DNA from: Arthrobacter terricola
GTDB lineage: Bacteria; Actinomycetota; Actinomycetes; Actinomycetales; Micrococcaceae
NCBI RefSeq assembly: GCF_004354015.1
Contig: NZ_SMRU01000017.1
Coordinates: 62,001 to 126,000, forward strand
Length of the DNA: 64,000 bases
Direction: 5' to 3'
The translations under genes and the position numbers were made by a program. The notes under the pieces are model-generated. The model searched no databases. It had not been told where the DNA came from and saw only the letters and a program-made list of their open reading frames with translations. Positions 1 through 7,008 of this stretch are shown one piece after another. How positions within the stretch are numbered: the stretch's first letter is position 1; every line of letters begins with the position of its first letter.

Positions 1-1
1 T

Positions 2-778
2 GCCACGCAGCAACACGGCGAAGCCGCATTCTTCGACGTCGATAACACGCTGATGAAGGGCGCCAGCCTCTTCCATGTGGCCCGGAAGATGTACGAGCGG
101 AAGGCGTTCACGCTCACCCAGGCCGCCGGCTTCGCATGGAAACAATTCAAGTTCATCTTGCGTGGCGAAAACATGGAGGACGTCCATGCGGTTCGGGATT
201 CTGCCCTGACCCTCGCGGCCGGGATCAAAGTTTCCGAAATTACGGCGCTGGGCGAAGAAGTCTACGACGAAATGATCGAGTCCAGGATCTGGCCGGGAAC
301 CAAGGCTTTGGCCGAACAGCACCTGCGCGTCGGGCGGAAAGTCTGGCTGGTGACCGCCACTCCGATCGAGGTTGCCAGCGTGATTTCCACCCGCCTTGGC
401 CTGACGGGCGCCCTGGGCACCGTGGGTGAAATCAAAGACGGCGCCTTTACCGGCAAGCTTGTGGGCGAAATCCTGCACGGAACCGCCAAGGCAGTTGCGG
501 TGCAGGGTGTCGCGGACCGGGATGGCCTGGATCTCACACGCTGCTGGGCATACAGCGATTCGCACAACGATATCCCCCTGCTGACCCTGGTAGGCCACCC
601 TGTGTGCATCAATCCCGATGCCCGACTGCGCCGCCATGCCAGGGAGAACAACTGGCCCGTCTACGACTTCCGCTCAGGCCGACGCGCCGCCACCTTCGGC
701 CTCAAGGCTGCCACCGTGGGCGGCGCGGTGTATGGATTGTGGCGCGGGTTCTCGAAATTCCGCGGGCCACGCCTCTAG
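2..778 (+). CDS. HAD-IB family phosphatase (SerB-like), 5' end outside window
   Basis: This is a haloacid-dehalogenase phosphatase of the IB (phosphoserine-phosphatase-like) subfamily. The reading frame is open from the window edge, and the catalytic motif FFDVDNT is encoded at about 29-49, upstream of the first ATG at 53. The true start must therefore lie left of the window. Later motifs are present: the VTATP segment (motif II) and SDSHNDIPLL (motif III). The C-terminus ends in a hydrophobic and basic stretch that could touch the membrane. The substrate cannot be told from sequence; small phosphomonoesters are typical. The next gene is convergent. In mycobacteria, as I recall, a SerB-type HAD gene also lies near bS22 and the small HTH gene. 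Confidence 0.85.
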   Translation, partial: ATQQHGEAAFFDVDNTLMKGASLFHVARKMYERKAFTLTQAAGFAWKQFKFILRGENMEDVHAVRDSALTLAAGIKVSEITALGEEVYDEMIESRIWPGTKALAEQHLRVGRKVWLVTATPIEVASVISTRLGLTGALGTVGEIKDGAFTGKLVGEILHGTAKAVAVQGVADRDGLDLTRCWAYSDSHNDIPLLTLVGHPVCINPDARLRRHARENNWPVYDFRSGRRAATFGLKAATVGGAVYGLWRGFSKFRGPRL

Positions 779-938
779 CCTTCGCTCCTCCTCGCGACGC
801 GCATCCGGTTTCGCGACGCCAAGAATGCCTTTCGCGCCAGGGAATTCCCGTGTCGAAAGTCATTCTCCGCTTCGCCAGCCAACATCGGCGTCGCGAAGCC
901 AAGCCCCGCGTCGCCACGCCAGCCCCGCGTCGCCACGC
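779..938. repeat. Intergenic GCGTCGCC repeat array, first locus
   Basis: This gene-free stretch lies between two convergent genes. Its last 55 bases contain three units beginning GCGTCGC at 888, 908 and 927, spaced 20 and 19 bp. The two right-hand units are almost identical (CGCGTCGCCACGCC plus AGCC). More degenerate relatives (GCGACGC, TTCGCCAGCC) occur further left. The array ends against the bS22 terminator. A longer array with the same 19-bp period and GCGTCGCC core lies at 55377-55490. Confidence 0.6.
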
Positions 939-974
939 AAAAATGCCCGCCGCCTCAGAAGGCGACGGGCATTT
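939..974 (-). terminator. Rho-independent terminator of the bS22 gene
   Basis: On the minus strand, AAATGCCCG and CGGGCATTT form a stem that also contains GCC/GGC pairs around a short TTCTGA loop. It is followed by five T residues. It starts 18 bp after the bS22 stop codon and has the correct orientation for that gene. Confidence 0.8.
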
Positions 975-992
975 ACGCTTTGTGAAGTATTC

Positions 993-1091
993 CTACTTCT
1001 TGTTGCGGCGCTGGTGGCGAGTCTTGCGAAGCAGCTTGCGGTGCTTCTTCTTGGCCATACGCTTGCGGCGCTTCTTAATAACTGAACCCAC
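993..1091 (-). CDS. Small ribosomal protein bS22 (AURKAIP1/COX24 family), 32 aa
   Basis: This is a tiny, extremely basic protein: MGSVIKKRRKRMAKKKHR, then a second Lys/Arg/His block ending in RRNKK. More than half of its residues are Lys, Arg or His. It matches the actinobacterial protein of the AURKAIP1/COX24 family, known as bS22 in the mycobacterial 30S subunit. The start is GTG at 1091, with AAGGAA about 5 nt upstream as the ribosome-binding site. A strong terminator follows. The neighbouring upstream gene on the same strand is a small HTH protein, the same pairing I recall as Rv0500A-Rv0500B in M. tuberculosis. Regulation is not evident from sequence. Confidence 0.93.
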   Translation of the reverse strand: MGSVIKKRRKRMAKKKHRKLLRKTRHQRRNKK

Positions 1092-1263
1092 GAAAGTTCC
1101 TTACCAACTAGATGAAAGGTCCTGTCTGTTGGAAAAGGTCCGCGGACAGAGCAGCAGACTAAACAACTGACAGATTCTTACAATGACGTAAAACGTTCCT
1201 TAACAGGGTACCGCCTATCGAGGGCACCCAATGACCGTTGGCCCGGCCGGGAACCAGCAGGAC

Positions 1264-1476
1264 CTAAGCGGTCTCCGAGTTTCCGTCGACCACTGCACCC
1301 TTGAGGTACTGGTCAACTGCTTCTTCGGGGACACGGAATGACCGCCCGAAACGGACGGCCGGCATGTCACCGGAGTGGACCAGGCGGTACACGGTCATTT
1401 TGGAAACCCGGAGGACTTCGGCAACCTCAGCCACGGTCATGAACCGCGCGTTCGAGAAGTTAGTCTCTGCGGACAT
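1264..1476 (-). CDS. Small excisionase/BldC-type helix-turn-helix protein, 70 aa
   Basis: This is a single-domain DNA-binding protein. Residues 12-58 form a MerR-like winged HTH of the excisionase (helix_turn_helix_17) family: FMTVAEVAEVLRVSKMTV, then YRLVHSGDMPAVRFGRSFRV, then PEEAVDQYL. The family includes BldC, a developmental regulator in Streptomyces, and phage excisionases. No integrase or phage gene is nearby, so a housekeeping chromosomal regulator is more likely than an excisionase. It lies 172 bp upstream of bS22 on the same strand. Its targets are unknown. The ATG at 1476 is preceded closely by a purine-rich GGAATATGGAG. Confidence 0.85.
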   Translation of the reverse strand: MSAETNFSNARFMTVAEVAEVLRVSKMTVYRLVHSGDMPAVRFGRSFRVPEEAVDQYLKGAVVDGNSETA

Positions 1477-1635
1477 TCTCCATATTCCTTTGCTCTCAGC
1501 GATAGACGGCGAACCCCAGCATTCATAACCTGGTGTGCCGATGCTGAGCCATCAAACAACCATGTGCTAGATACTCTAGAGGCTGCTGGTACCAAAGTGA
1601 AAGTCTTTCGGCCGAGAGTCCGCAGATCGGAATCG

Positions 1636-2775
1636 CTAGGCAGCGGCTCCCAAACGGCGCTTCCGCGAAGATGCCGCGAGTTGGTCCAGGACGGACACCG
1701 TCACGTCCCATTCCATGCAGGCGTCAGTGACGCTTTGGCCGTACACGAGCGGCTGGTCGCCCAGGACCTGCCGCTCGACGTCGAGGTTCTGCGCCCCGCC
1801 CACAAGGAAGCTCTCCAGCATGACGCCGGCAATCGCCGTCGTCGGATCCGCTTCCAGCTGCGCGCCGATTTCCAAGGCGACTTCCGCTTGGCGGTGGTGG
1901 CTCTTGCCGCTGTTGGCATGGCTCGCATCGACGATCAGCCGCGGGTTCAGCCCCTTCACTGAGAGTTTCTCCGAGGCCGCGGCGACGTCGTCGGCGGAGT
2001 AGTTGGGGCCCTTGCGTCCGCCTCGCAGGATCACGTGGGTATCCGGGTTGCCGGCGGTCGCCACGAGGGCGGCCCGGCCGTCGCCGTCGATCCCGAGGAA
2101 CGCTTGGGGCGCCGCGGACGCACCGCAAGCATCGATCGCCACCTGGAGGTCGCCGTCGGTCCCGTTCTTGAAGCCGATCGGCATGGAAAGCCCGGACGCG
2201 AGCTGGCGGTGGATCTGGCTTTCCGTGGTGCGGGCTCCGATGGCGCCCCAAGCCACGAGGTCGGCCATGTACTGGGGACTGATGGGCTCAAGGAATTCAG
2301 TAGCCGTCGGCAGGCCGAGGGCCGTGACCTGTCGGAGGAAGCCGCGAGCGGCACGCAGACCCGCGGCGATGTCGTGGCTGCCGTCAAGGTGGGGATCGTT
2401 GATGAGGCCCTTCCAGCCGACGGTGGTGCGCGGCTTCTCGAAGTAGGCCCTCATGACGATCAGGAGGTCTTCCTTGTGCCGCTCGGCCTGGCTGACCAGC
2501 CGGCGGGCGTATTCCAGGCCGGCCTTCGGATCGTGGATGGAGCATGGGCCCACGATGACCAGGAGGCGGTCATCCACGCCGTCCATGATGGCGCGCACTC
2601 CGTCGCGTCCGCGTTCGACGACGGCAGAAGACTTCGCATCCAGCGGCAGTTCGGCAATGAGCTCCTGTGGGGACGGCAGCGGTTCGAAGCGGCTGACGCG
2701 CAGGTTCGACGTCGATTGCGCTGCCGCGTTTTCGTCGAGGCGGTGTGTGTCGGGCTCTGCGGCGATGCTGGTCAT
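1636..2775 (-). CDS. aroG: 3-deoxy-7-phosphoheptulonate synthase (class I DAHP synthase)
   Basis: This enzyme condenses phosphoenolpyruvate and erythrose 4-phosphate, the first committed step of the shikimate pathway, in the cytosol. The 379-residue length and the motifs fit the class I AroF/G/H family: VGPCSIHDPKAGLEYA near residue 74, KGLINDPHLDGSHDI, QIHRQLASG, GFKNGTDGDLQVA and VDASHANSGK. It is probably a feedback-regulated isoenzyme, but the sequence does not say by which amino acid. The leader (2776-2948) encodes a Trp/Tyr/Phe-rich peptide and alternative hairpins, which points to attenuation by aromatic amino acids. The ATG at 2775 follows an AGGACAGGA Shine-Dalgarno region lying inside a hairpin. 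aroQ of the same pathway lies at 52.5 kb. Confidence 0.96.
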   Translation of the reverse strand: MTSIAAEPDTHRLDENAAAQSTSNLRVSRFEPLPSPQELIAELPLDAKSSAVVERGRDGVRAIMDGVDDRLLVIVGPCSIHDPKAGLEYARRLVSQAERHKEDLLIVMRAYFEKPRTTVGWKGLINDPHLDGSHDIAAGLRAARGFLRQVTALGLPTATEFLEPISPQYMADLVAWGAIGARTTESQIHRQLASGLSMPIGFKNGTDGDLQVAIDACGASAAPQAFLGIDGDGRAALVATAGNPDTHVILRGGRKGPNYSADDVAAASEKLSVKGLNPRLIVDASHANSGKSHHRQAEVALEIGAQLEADPTTAIAGVMLESFLVGGAQNLDVERQVLGDQPLVYGQSVTDACMEWDVTVSVLDQLAASSRKRRLGAAA

Positions 2776-2780
2776 GAAAG

Positions 2781-2919
2781 GGGTCCTGTCCTGAAGAGGA
2801 GCGGACCCTGCTCAGAGCCCGCCTGGAAATGGCGAAGGGCAGAGAATGATCTCTGCCCTGTTGGCTCTGAAGGAAAGTTGGATGCGTGTCAGTTAGACGC
2901 GGGCCCCTCCAGAGCCAAC
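2781..2919 (-). promoter_or_regulatory. Aromatic amino-acid attenuator of DAHP synthase
   Basis: Several pairings are possible in this transcript, read on the minus strand. Segment 1, GTTGGCTCTG (2919-2910), lies within the leader peptide codons and is exactly complementary to segment 2, CAGAGCCAAC (2869-2860). Segment 2 can alternatively pair, through CAGAGCC, with segment 3, GGGCTCTGAG (2820-2811). Between segments 2 and 3 is a perfect 10-bp hairpin (arms 2836-2845 and 2850-2859, loop of 4). Just before the start codon a further hairpin pairs GGGTCC with GGACCC (2781-2786 with 2803-2808) and TCCT with AGGA, burying the Shine-Dalgarno sequence. No clear U-run follows any stem, so control may act on translation or through Rho. 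Confidence 0.7.
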
Positions 2920-2948
2920 GAAAAATACGCATACCAACGCTTAGTCAT
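2889..2948 (-). CDS. Leader peptide of DAHP synthase, 19 aa (Trp-Tyr-Ala-Tyr-Phe)
   Basis: This short frame reads MTKRWYAYFSLALEGPASN and then TGA. Trp, Tyr, Tyr and Phe fall at positions 5, 6, 8 and 9, so ribosome stalling would sense all three products of the pathway. The stop codon lies 20 nt before segment 2 of the downstream hairpin set. Codons for Phe-Ser-Leu-Ala-Leu overlap the pairing segment at 2910-2919, as needed for a stalled ribosome to change the fold. No convincing Shine-Dalgarno sequence is visible upstream. A different frame of the same DNA also contains Phe and Trp codons but has no nearby stop. Confidence 0.75.
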   Translation of the reverse strand: MTKRWYAYFSLALEGPASN

Positions 2949-3070
2949 AGGCACACCATAGCGCCCGGCATTGCTCCCCGCAAAATCGCGGCCGCGTAGG
3001 CTCCGACCTGGCTGAGCTCTGGCTCGCGTACGCCGCGTGGCGCATTGTGGAGTCCTGAACAGCGGTATCG

Positions 3071-3108
3071 GTTGCGAAATGCAACGACATCAAGGGAAAA
3101 CGTTTCCC
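3071..3108. promoter_or_regulatory. Candidate LacI-type operators
   Basis: Two palindromic sites lie 80-120 bp before the LacI gene. One is GTTGC-GAAAT-GCAAC (3071-3085). The other is GGGAAAACGTTTCCC (3094-3108), a near-palindrome around AACGTT, the kind of core LacI-family proteins recognise. Autoregulation is the simplest reading. Confidence 0.45.
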
Positions 3109-3189
3109 GGCGGGCTATAAACTCATGTCAGAACAAAAGTCGCCGCGGCCCTGATCCGGGCGCGGCAACGGCCTTCCGGAAAGGAAACC

Positions 3190-4206
3190 ATGGCAGGCAG
3201 GGCAACGACGCGGCGGGTGGGCATCGCAGATGTCGCATCCATGGCCGGCGTCTCGCATGCCACCGTTTCCCGCGTCATGAACGGTAACACCACGGTGGAC
3301 GCCGTTATCGCCGAGCGCGTCCGCGCCGCGGCCAAGGAACTGAAGTACAAGCCGAATCCCGTGGGCCGAAGCCTTGCCCTGGGAAAGACGGACACCATCG
3401 GCATCGTGGTTCCCGACTTGTCCAACCCCACGTTCCAAGCCATCCTCCGCGGGCTCAGCATCGCCGCCGCCCGCGATGGGTACCGTGTCCTGATCGCCGA
3501 TTCCTCCGAGGTCAGGAGCGAAGAGGCCATCCTCGCCAGCGAAGCCAGGCGTCGCTGCGACGGCGTGGTGCTTTGCGCTCCCCGGATGAGCGACGCCGAA
3601 CTTGAGGAACTCGCCCCCACGCTCCATCCGCTCGTCCTCATCAACCGGACCACCGATTCCGTCCCCACGCCAAGCCTCGTGGTGGACTACGGCAAGGGAA
3701 TCCAGGAGCTCGCAGCCCACCTCGTTGAGCTAGGGCACCGCAAGCTCGCTTACCTGACCGGCCCGGACCGCAGCGCCTCTAACGTCCAGCGGCTCCGGGG
3801 CCTCGAGAATTTCAAGCTGGACTATCCAGACATCGACCTCCAGTATTTGCCCGGAGGAAACACGTACGACGCCGGATTCGAGTCGAGCGACGTCGTCGCC
3901 GCATGCGGGGCCACAGGAATCCTCGTGTTCAACGACGTCGCGGCCATGGGCCTCCTCAGCGGCCTGAATGAACGCGGAATCCGCGTGCCGGAAGACCTGT
4001 CCCTCACAGGCTTCGACGACATGCCTTTCGCCCGGTATACGATGCCGCCCTTGACCACCGCCGCTGTGCCCATCTCGGACCTCGGTGACCTTGCGTGGCG
4101 CCGCATGCGGGACCAGATACAGAGCAATGACGCCGCGACCCCCACCAACTACTTCCCGCCGCGGATCGAACTCAGGGGCAGCACGGCCCCACCGGTCACG
4201 CGGTAG
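3190..4206 (+). CDS. LacI family transcriptional regulator, 338 aa
   Basis: An N-terminal LacI helix-turn-helix (residues 9-55, with VGIADVASMAGVSHATVSRV) and a hinge helix are followed by a periplasmic-binding-protein-like effector domain (VVPDLSNPTFQAILRG to the C-terminus). The length is normal. A good ribosome-binding site (GGAAAGGA) precedes the ATG. No sugar transport or catabolic gene is adjacent: upstream is divergent DAHP synthase, and downstream a convergent FadR-family regulator overlaps its 3' end by 11 bp. The ligand and targets therefore cannot be inferred, and the regulon is probably elsewhere. Candidate operators lie in its own upstream region. Confidence 0.9.
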   Translation: MAGRATTRRVGIADVASMAGVSHATVSRVMNGNTTVDAVIAERVRAAAKELKYKPNPVGRSLALGKTDTIGIVVPDLSNPTFQAILRGLSIAAARDGYRVLIADSSEVRSEEAILASEARRRCDGVVLCAPRMSDAELEELAPTLHPLVLINRTTDSVPTPSLVVDYGKGIQELAAHLVELGHRKLAYLTGPDRSASNVQRLRGLENFKLDYPDIDLQYLPGGNTYDAGFESSDVVAACGATGILVFNDVAAMGLLSGLNERGIRVPEDLSLTGFDDMPFARYTMPPLTTAAVPISDLGDLAWRRMRDQIQSNDAATPTNYFPPRIELRGSTAPPVTR

Positions 4207-4900
4207 TTTCCGCAGGATCCTGCCCTAGTCCGGCCTCCCGGTAGTACCCCTCGATATGGGCCGCCACCAGCTCAGCCGCCCGGCCGCCGTCGTGATGGTT
4301 CACGGCCGCCAGGATGGCGCGGTGCTCGCGCCGCAAGCGGTCCGCCGTGCTGTCCCAGTCGGGCAGGTTTAAGGTGAGGGCAGCCGCGTAGCCCTCGATC
4401 GCTTCGCGCAACGAACCCATGATGGTGCTCACCACGGCATTCCCCGCGGCTTCGGCCAGCGCCAGATGGAAGGCGACGTCCAGTGCGAGGAAGTCGTCGA
4501 CGGCGGTGCTCGCGTCCATCCGGTCCAGGAGCCTTCCGGCTTCCAACAGTTCCGGGGCGTCGGCGCGGGCACGGGAAACCGCCCAGGATTCGAGCAGGAT
4601 GCGGGTCTGGACGATGTCCGCCACCGGCAAATGCTGCGTGGCGACGTGCAGGCGCAGCGCGGAACCAAGGGCTGTTCCCGGTTCCGCGATCACGATGGTT
4701 CCGGCATCCTTCCCGGAGCCGACACCTGCCCGTACCACGCCCATTGCCTCGAGGATCCTGATGGCCTCCCGCACCGAAGTCCGCGAGACTTCCAGTTTTT
4801 CGGCCAGCGCACGTTCCGCGGGAAGGCGTCCGCCGAGGACCAAGTGGCCATCGGACAGTTGCTTCTCGATCCACGCCAGGACGAGCTCGTGCGTTCTCAT
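4196..4900 (-). CDS. FadR/GntR family regulator, LldR type, 234 aa
   Basis: An N-terminal GntR winged helix (GRLPAERALAEKLEVSRTSV at about residues 24-43, then REAIRILEAMGVV) is followed by an all-helical FCD effector domain. The gene is divergent from L-lactate dehydrogenase across an 80-bp gap containing two near-identical palindromes. In Corynebacterium, LldR of this family represses lactate utilisation and is relieved by L-lactate; that function is inferred here from family and position. I chose the ATG at 4900: the frame stays open further upstream to 5008, but that would run across the operators and into the divergent gene. The 3' end overlaps the convergent LacI gene. Confidence 0.87.
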   Translation of the reverse strand: MRTHELVLAWIEKQLSDGHLVLGGRLPAERALAEKLEVSRTSVREAIRILEAMGVVRAGVGSGKDAGTIVIAEPGTALGSALRLHVATQHLPVADIVQTRILLESWAVSRARADAPELLEAGRLLDRMDASTAVDDFLALDVAFHLALAEAAGNAVVSTIMGSLREAIEGYAAALTLNLPDWDSTADRLRREHRAILAAVNHHDGGRAAELVAAHIEGYYREAGLGQDPAETTA

Positions 4901-4916
4901 GGATAAATAGTAGTTG

Positions 4917-4958
4917 ATGTGGTTGGACCACATGGAATAGAGTGTGGTCCAACCACAC
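4917..4958. promoter_or_regulatory. Twin operators for the LldR-type regulator
   Basis: Two perfect inverted repeats have 7-bp arms and 3-nt spacers: ATGTGGT-TGG-ACCACAT (4917-4933) and GTGTGGT-CCA-ACCACAC (4942-4958). Their centres are 25 bp apart. Both contain the TGGTnnnACCA core typical of FadR/GntR operators. They occupy the middle of the 80-bp gap between the divergent regulator and dehydrogenase genes, so one regulator can control both. Confidence 0.8.
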
Positions 4959-4979
4959 GTTGCAACTCCGGAGACCACC

Positions 4980-6299
4980 ATGACGCAGACCGCCCAGCCC
5001 GCCCCCACTCACACTGGCGGCACCCCCGCCGCGCCCAGCCCGCAGCCCCGTGCCGCCGTCGTCGGGCTCCCTCCCGCGCTCAAGCGCCGGGTCCCCAAAT
5101 ACTCGGACCTCGCCCCGCTCATGAAGTTCAAGAAGCCGGAATTCAGCAACGCCGCCAGGCTTCGACGCGCCTCCACCATCTGGGAACTCCGCGACCTTGC
5201 CAAGCGCCGCACGCCCCAGGCACCGTTCGACTACACCGACGGCGCCGCCGAAGCGGAAATCACCCTGCGACGCGCACGCCAGGCTTTCGAGGACATTGAA
5301 TTCCGCCCGGGCATCCTGCGGGACGTCTCCAGCATCGATCTCCGCACCGACATCCTCGGCAAGGAATCCGCCCTCCCATTCGGCATCGCGCCCACCGGCT
5401 TCACGCGCATGATGCAGTCCGAAGGTGAGTACGCCGGCTCGCAAGCCGCCGAGGCCGCCGGCATTCCATACACGCTGTCCACCATGGGGACCGCTTCCAT
5501 CGAGGACGTGGCGGCGGCCGCGCCGAACGGGCGGAACTGGTTCCAGCTGTACTTGTGGACGGACCGGGACCGCTCGCTGGAACTCATCGAGCGCGCCGCC
5601 AAGGCTGGAAACGATACCCTCATGGTCACGGTGGACACCGCCGTCGCGGGCGCCCGCCTGCGGGACGTGCGTAACGGTATGACCATTCCCCCGGCACTGA
5701 CCGTGAAGACCGTCCTGGACGCGTCGTACCGTCCCGCCTGGTGGTTCAACTTCCTCACGCACGAGCCGCTGACGTTCGCCTCGCTCTCGCGCTACACCGG
5801 CACAGTGGCAGACCTCATCAACTCGATGTTCGATCCCACCCTGACCTTCGACGACCTTGACTGGCTGCGCGAAACCTGGAAGGGAAAGCTCGTGGTCAAG
5901 GGCATCCAGACTGTCGAGGACGCGCGCAAGGTAGTGGATCACGGTGCGGACGGCGTGGTCATTTCCAACCACGGTGGCCGCCAACTGGACCGGGCGCCCA
6001 TCCCCTTGCACCTCGTCCCCGACGTCGCTGCCGCGCTGGCCGCGGACAACAGCGACGCCGCGATCATCCTGGACACCGGCATCATGAGCGGGGCCGACAT
6101 CATCGCGGGATTGGCCCTCGGCGCTGACTTCGCGTTGATCGGCCGCGCCTACCTCTACGGACTCATGGCAGGTGGCCGGGCCGGCGTGGACCGCACCATC
6201 CAGATCCTGGAAAAGGACATGGCCCGCACCATGGCCTTGCTGGGGGTCACCAAGCTCTCGGAACTCAACCCGGACCACGTGCGGCTCCTGAACAAGTAG
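4980..6299 (+). CDS. lldD: FMN-dependent L-lactate dehydrogenase (alpha-hydroxy-acid oxidase family)
   Basis: This 439-residue enzyme is predicted to oxidise L-lactate to pyruvate with FMN, passing electrons to quinone. The family's signature is present: the catalytic histidine sits at about residue 331 in [12 protein letters not shown], and the FMN-binding elements [22 protein letters not shown] and [12 protein letters not shown] are also seen. The N-terminal 40 residues are Pro/Ala-rich and nonconserved. I use the ATG at 4980, preceded by GGAG; a start at 4944 would lie within an operator. Neighbour and operators support lactate control. Other 2-hydroxy acids, such as mandelate or glycolate, cannot be excluded as substrates. 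A hairpin separates it from the convergent ArsR gene. Confidence 0.9.
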   Translation: MTQTAQPAPTHTGGTPAAPSPQPRAAVVGLPPALKRRVPKYSDLAPLMKFKKPEFSNAARLRRASTIWELRDLAKRRTPQAPFDYTDGAAEAEITLRRARQAFEDIEFRPGILRDVSSIDLRTDILGKESALPFGIAPTGFTRMMQSEGEYAGSQAAEAAGIPYTLSTMGTASIEDVAAAAPNGRNWFQLYLWTDRDRSLELIERAAKAGNDTLMVTVDTAVAGARLRDVRNGMTIPPALTVKTVLDASYRPAWWFNFLTHEPLTFASLSRYTGTVADLINSMFDPTLTFDDLDWLRETWKGKLVVKGIQTVEDARKVVDHGADGVVISNHGGRQLDRAPIPLHLVPDVAAALAADNSDAAIILDTGIMSGADIIAGLALGADFALIGRAYLYGLMAGGRAGVDRTIQILEKDMARTMALLGVTKLSELNPDHVRLLNK

Positions 6300-6300
6300 C

Positions 6301-6323
6301 CCCCTCCTCCGGAGGCTGAGGGG
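6301..6323. terminator. Terminator between convergent lldD and ArsR genes
   Basis: CCCCTC (6301-6306) pairs with GAGGGG (6318-6323) around a smaller CTCCGGAG palindrome. On the plus strand it is followed by TTACTTCTT. The 24-bp gap between the two stop codons consists almost entirely of this hairpin, which could serve both genes. Confidence 0.55.
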
Positions 6324-6911
6324 TTACTTCTTCCGGCCGAACTTCGGCAGGGTGGGAAGGTTCGGGAGGTTGGCCAGGAGGTCCGCGGCCTTCGTGGCGG
6401 CGCGGCCCACTGTGCGACCGATCTGTTGCGGAACGGTATCGTCAGCCCCCGCCGGAAGTTCGACGGCGACAGGGGCCGCATCAGCCAAGCGCCCGACGGC
6501 GGTGGCCGCCGGAAGCGCGACCAGCGGCTCTCCGTCGGGCTGGGTGTGCGCCTTGCGGCTGGGACTGTGAGCGGAAACGCCCGGGTGCGCGACACTCCGC
6601 GAGCGGGAAATGGACTCCGGAGCGGGTGCTTCGACGGCAGGCTTGGCCGAGCCGACGTCGAACGTCGCCAACCAGCTGGCGACGCCGGCGAGCGGCTTCG
6701 GATTCAAGGTGTAGTAGCGCTTTTGCCCTTGGGCGCGCATGCTGACGAGATCTGCCTCGCGGAGCACTTTCAAATGCTTCGAAATGGTGGGCTGGCTCGC
6801 TTCGAGCTCTTCCACCAGTTCCCCCACAGCTTTGTCGCCGGAGCGGAGTGAAACCAGGATGTCTCGCCTGGTTGCCTCCGCAATGACGGCAAATACGTCG
6901 TCAGTCACCAT
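6324..6911 (-). CDS. ArsR-type winged-helix regulator with long C-terminal tail, 195 aa
   Basis: Residues 1-85 form an ArsR/SmtB-like DNA-binding domain (FAVIAEATRRDILVSL, then QPTISKHLKVLREADLV). The typical Cys/His metal ligands (ELCVCDL) are absent, so it is unlikely to be a classical metal sensor. The remaining 110 residues are Ala/Pro-rich and poorly structured, ending in a basic PNLPTLPKFGRKK tail that may help DNA or membrane contact. The ATG at 6911 (MVTDDVF) fits the domain best. It is downstream of and co-directional with acuC, 97 bp away. Targets are not apparent. Confidence 0.8.
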   Translation of the reverse strand: MVTDDVFAVIAEATRRDILVSLRSGDKAVGELVEELEASQPTISKHLKVLREADLVSMRAQGQKRYYTLNPKPLAGVASWLATFDVGSAKPAVEAPAPESISRSRSVAHPGVSAHSPSRKAHTQPDGEPLVALPAATAVGRLADAAPVAVELPAGADDTVPQQIGRTVGRAATKAADLLANLPNLPTLPKFGRKK

Positions 6912-7008
6912 GACACCCACCCTAGCGACATATACGCCAAAAGGCATCAACTATTTCGAGTAGGTACCCGTAAGTGAATACACCGCTCCGGGAGCCTGCG
7001 TAGTCGAG

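Noticed and set aside
1264..1476. Phage excisionase
   Set aside because: The fold is excisionase-like, but there is no integrase, attachment site or phage gene nearby, and the gene sits beside bS22 as in mycobacteria.
2570..2932. A Phe/Trp-containing start (MRIFRWLWRG) in another frame of the DAHP synthase leader
   Set aside because: This frame has no stop within the leader and runs far into aroG out of frame. The 19-codon frame with a proper stop is the better leader peptide.
4272..6278. A 668-codon open frame on the minus strand across the lldD/LldR region
   Set aside because: It runs antisense through lldD and the regulator gene, both of which have clear family motifs. Long antisense frames are common at this GC content.
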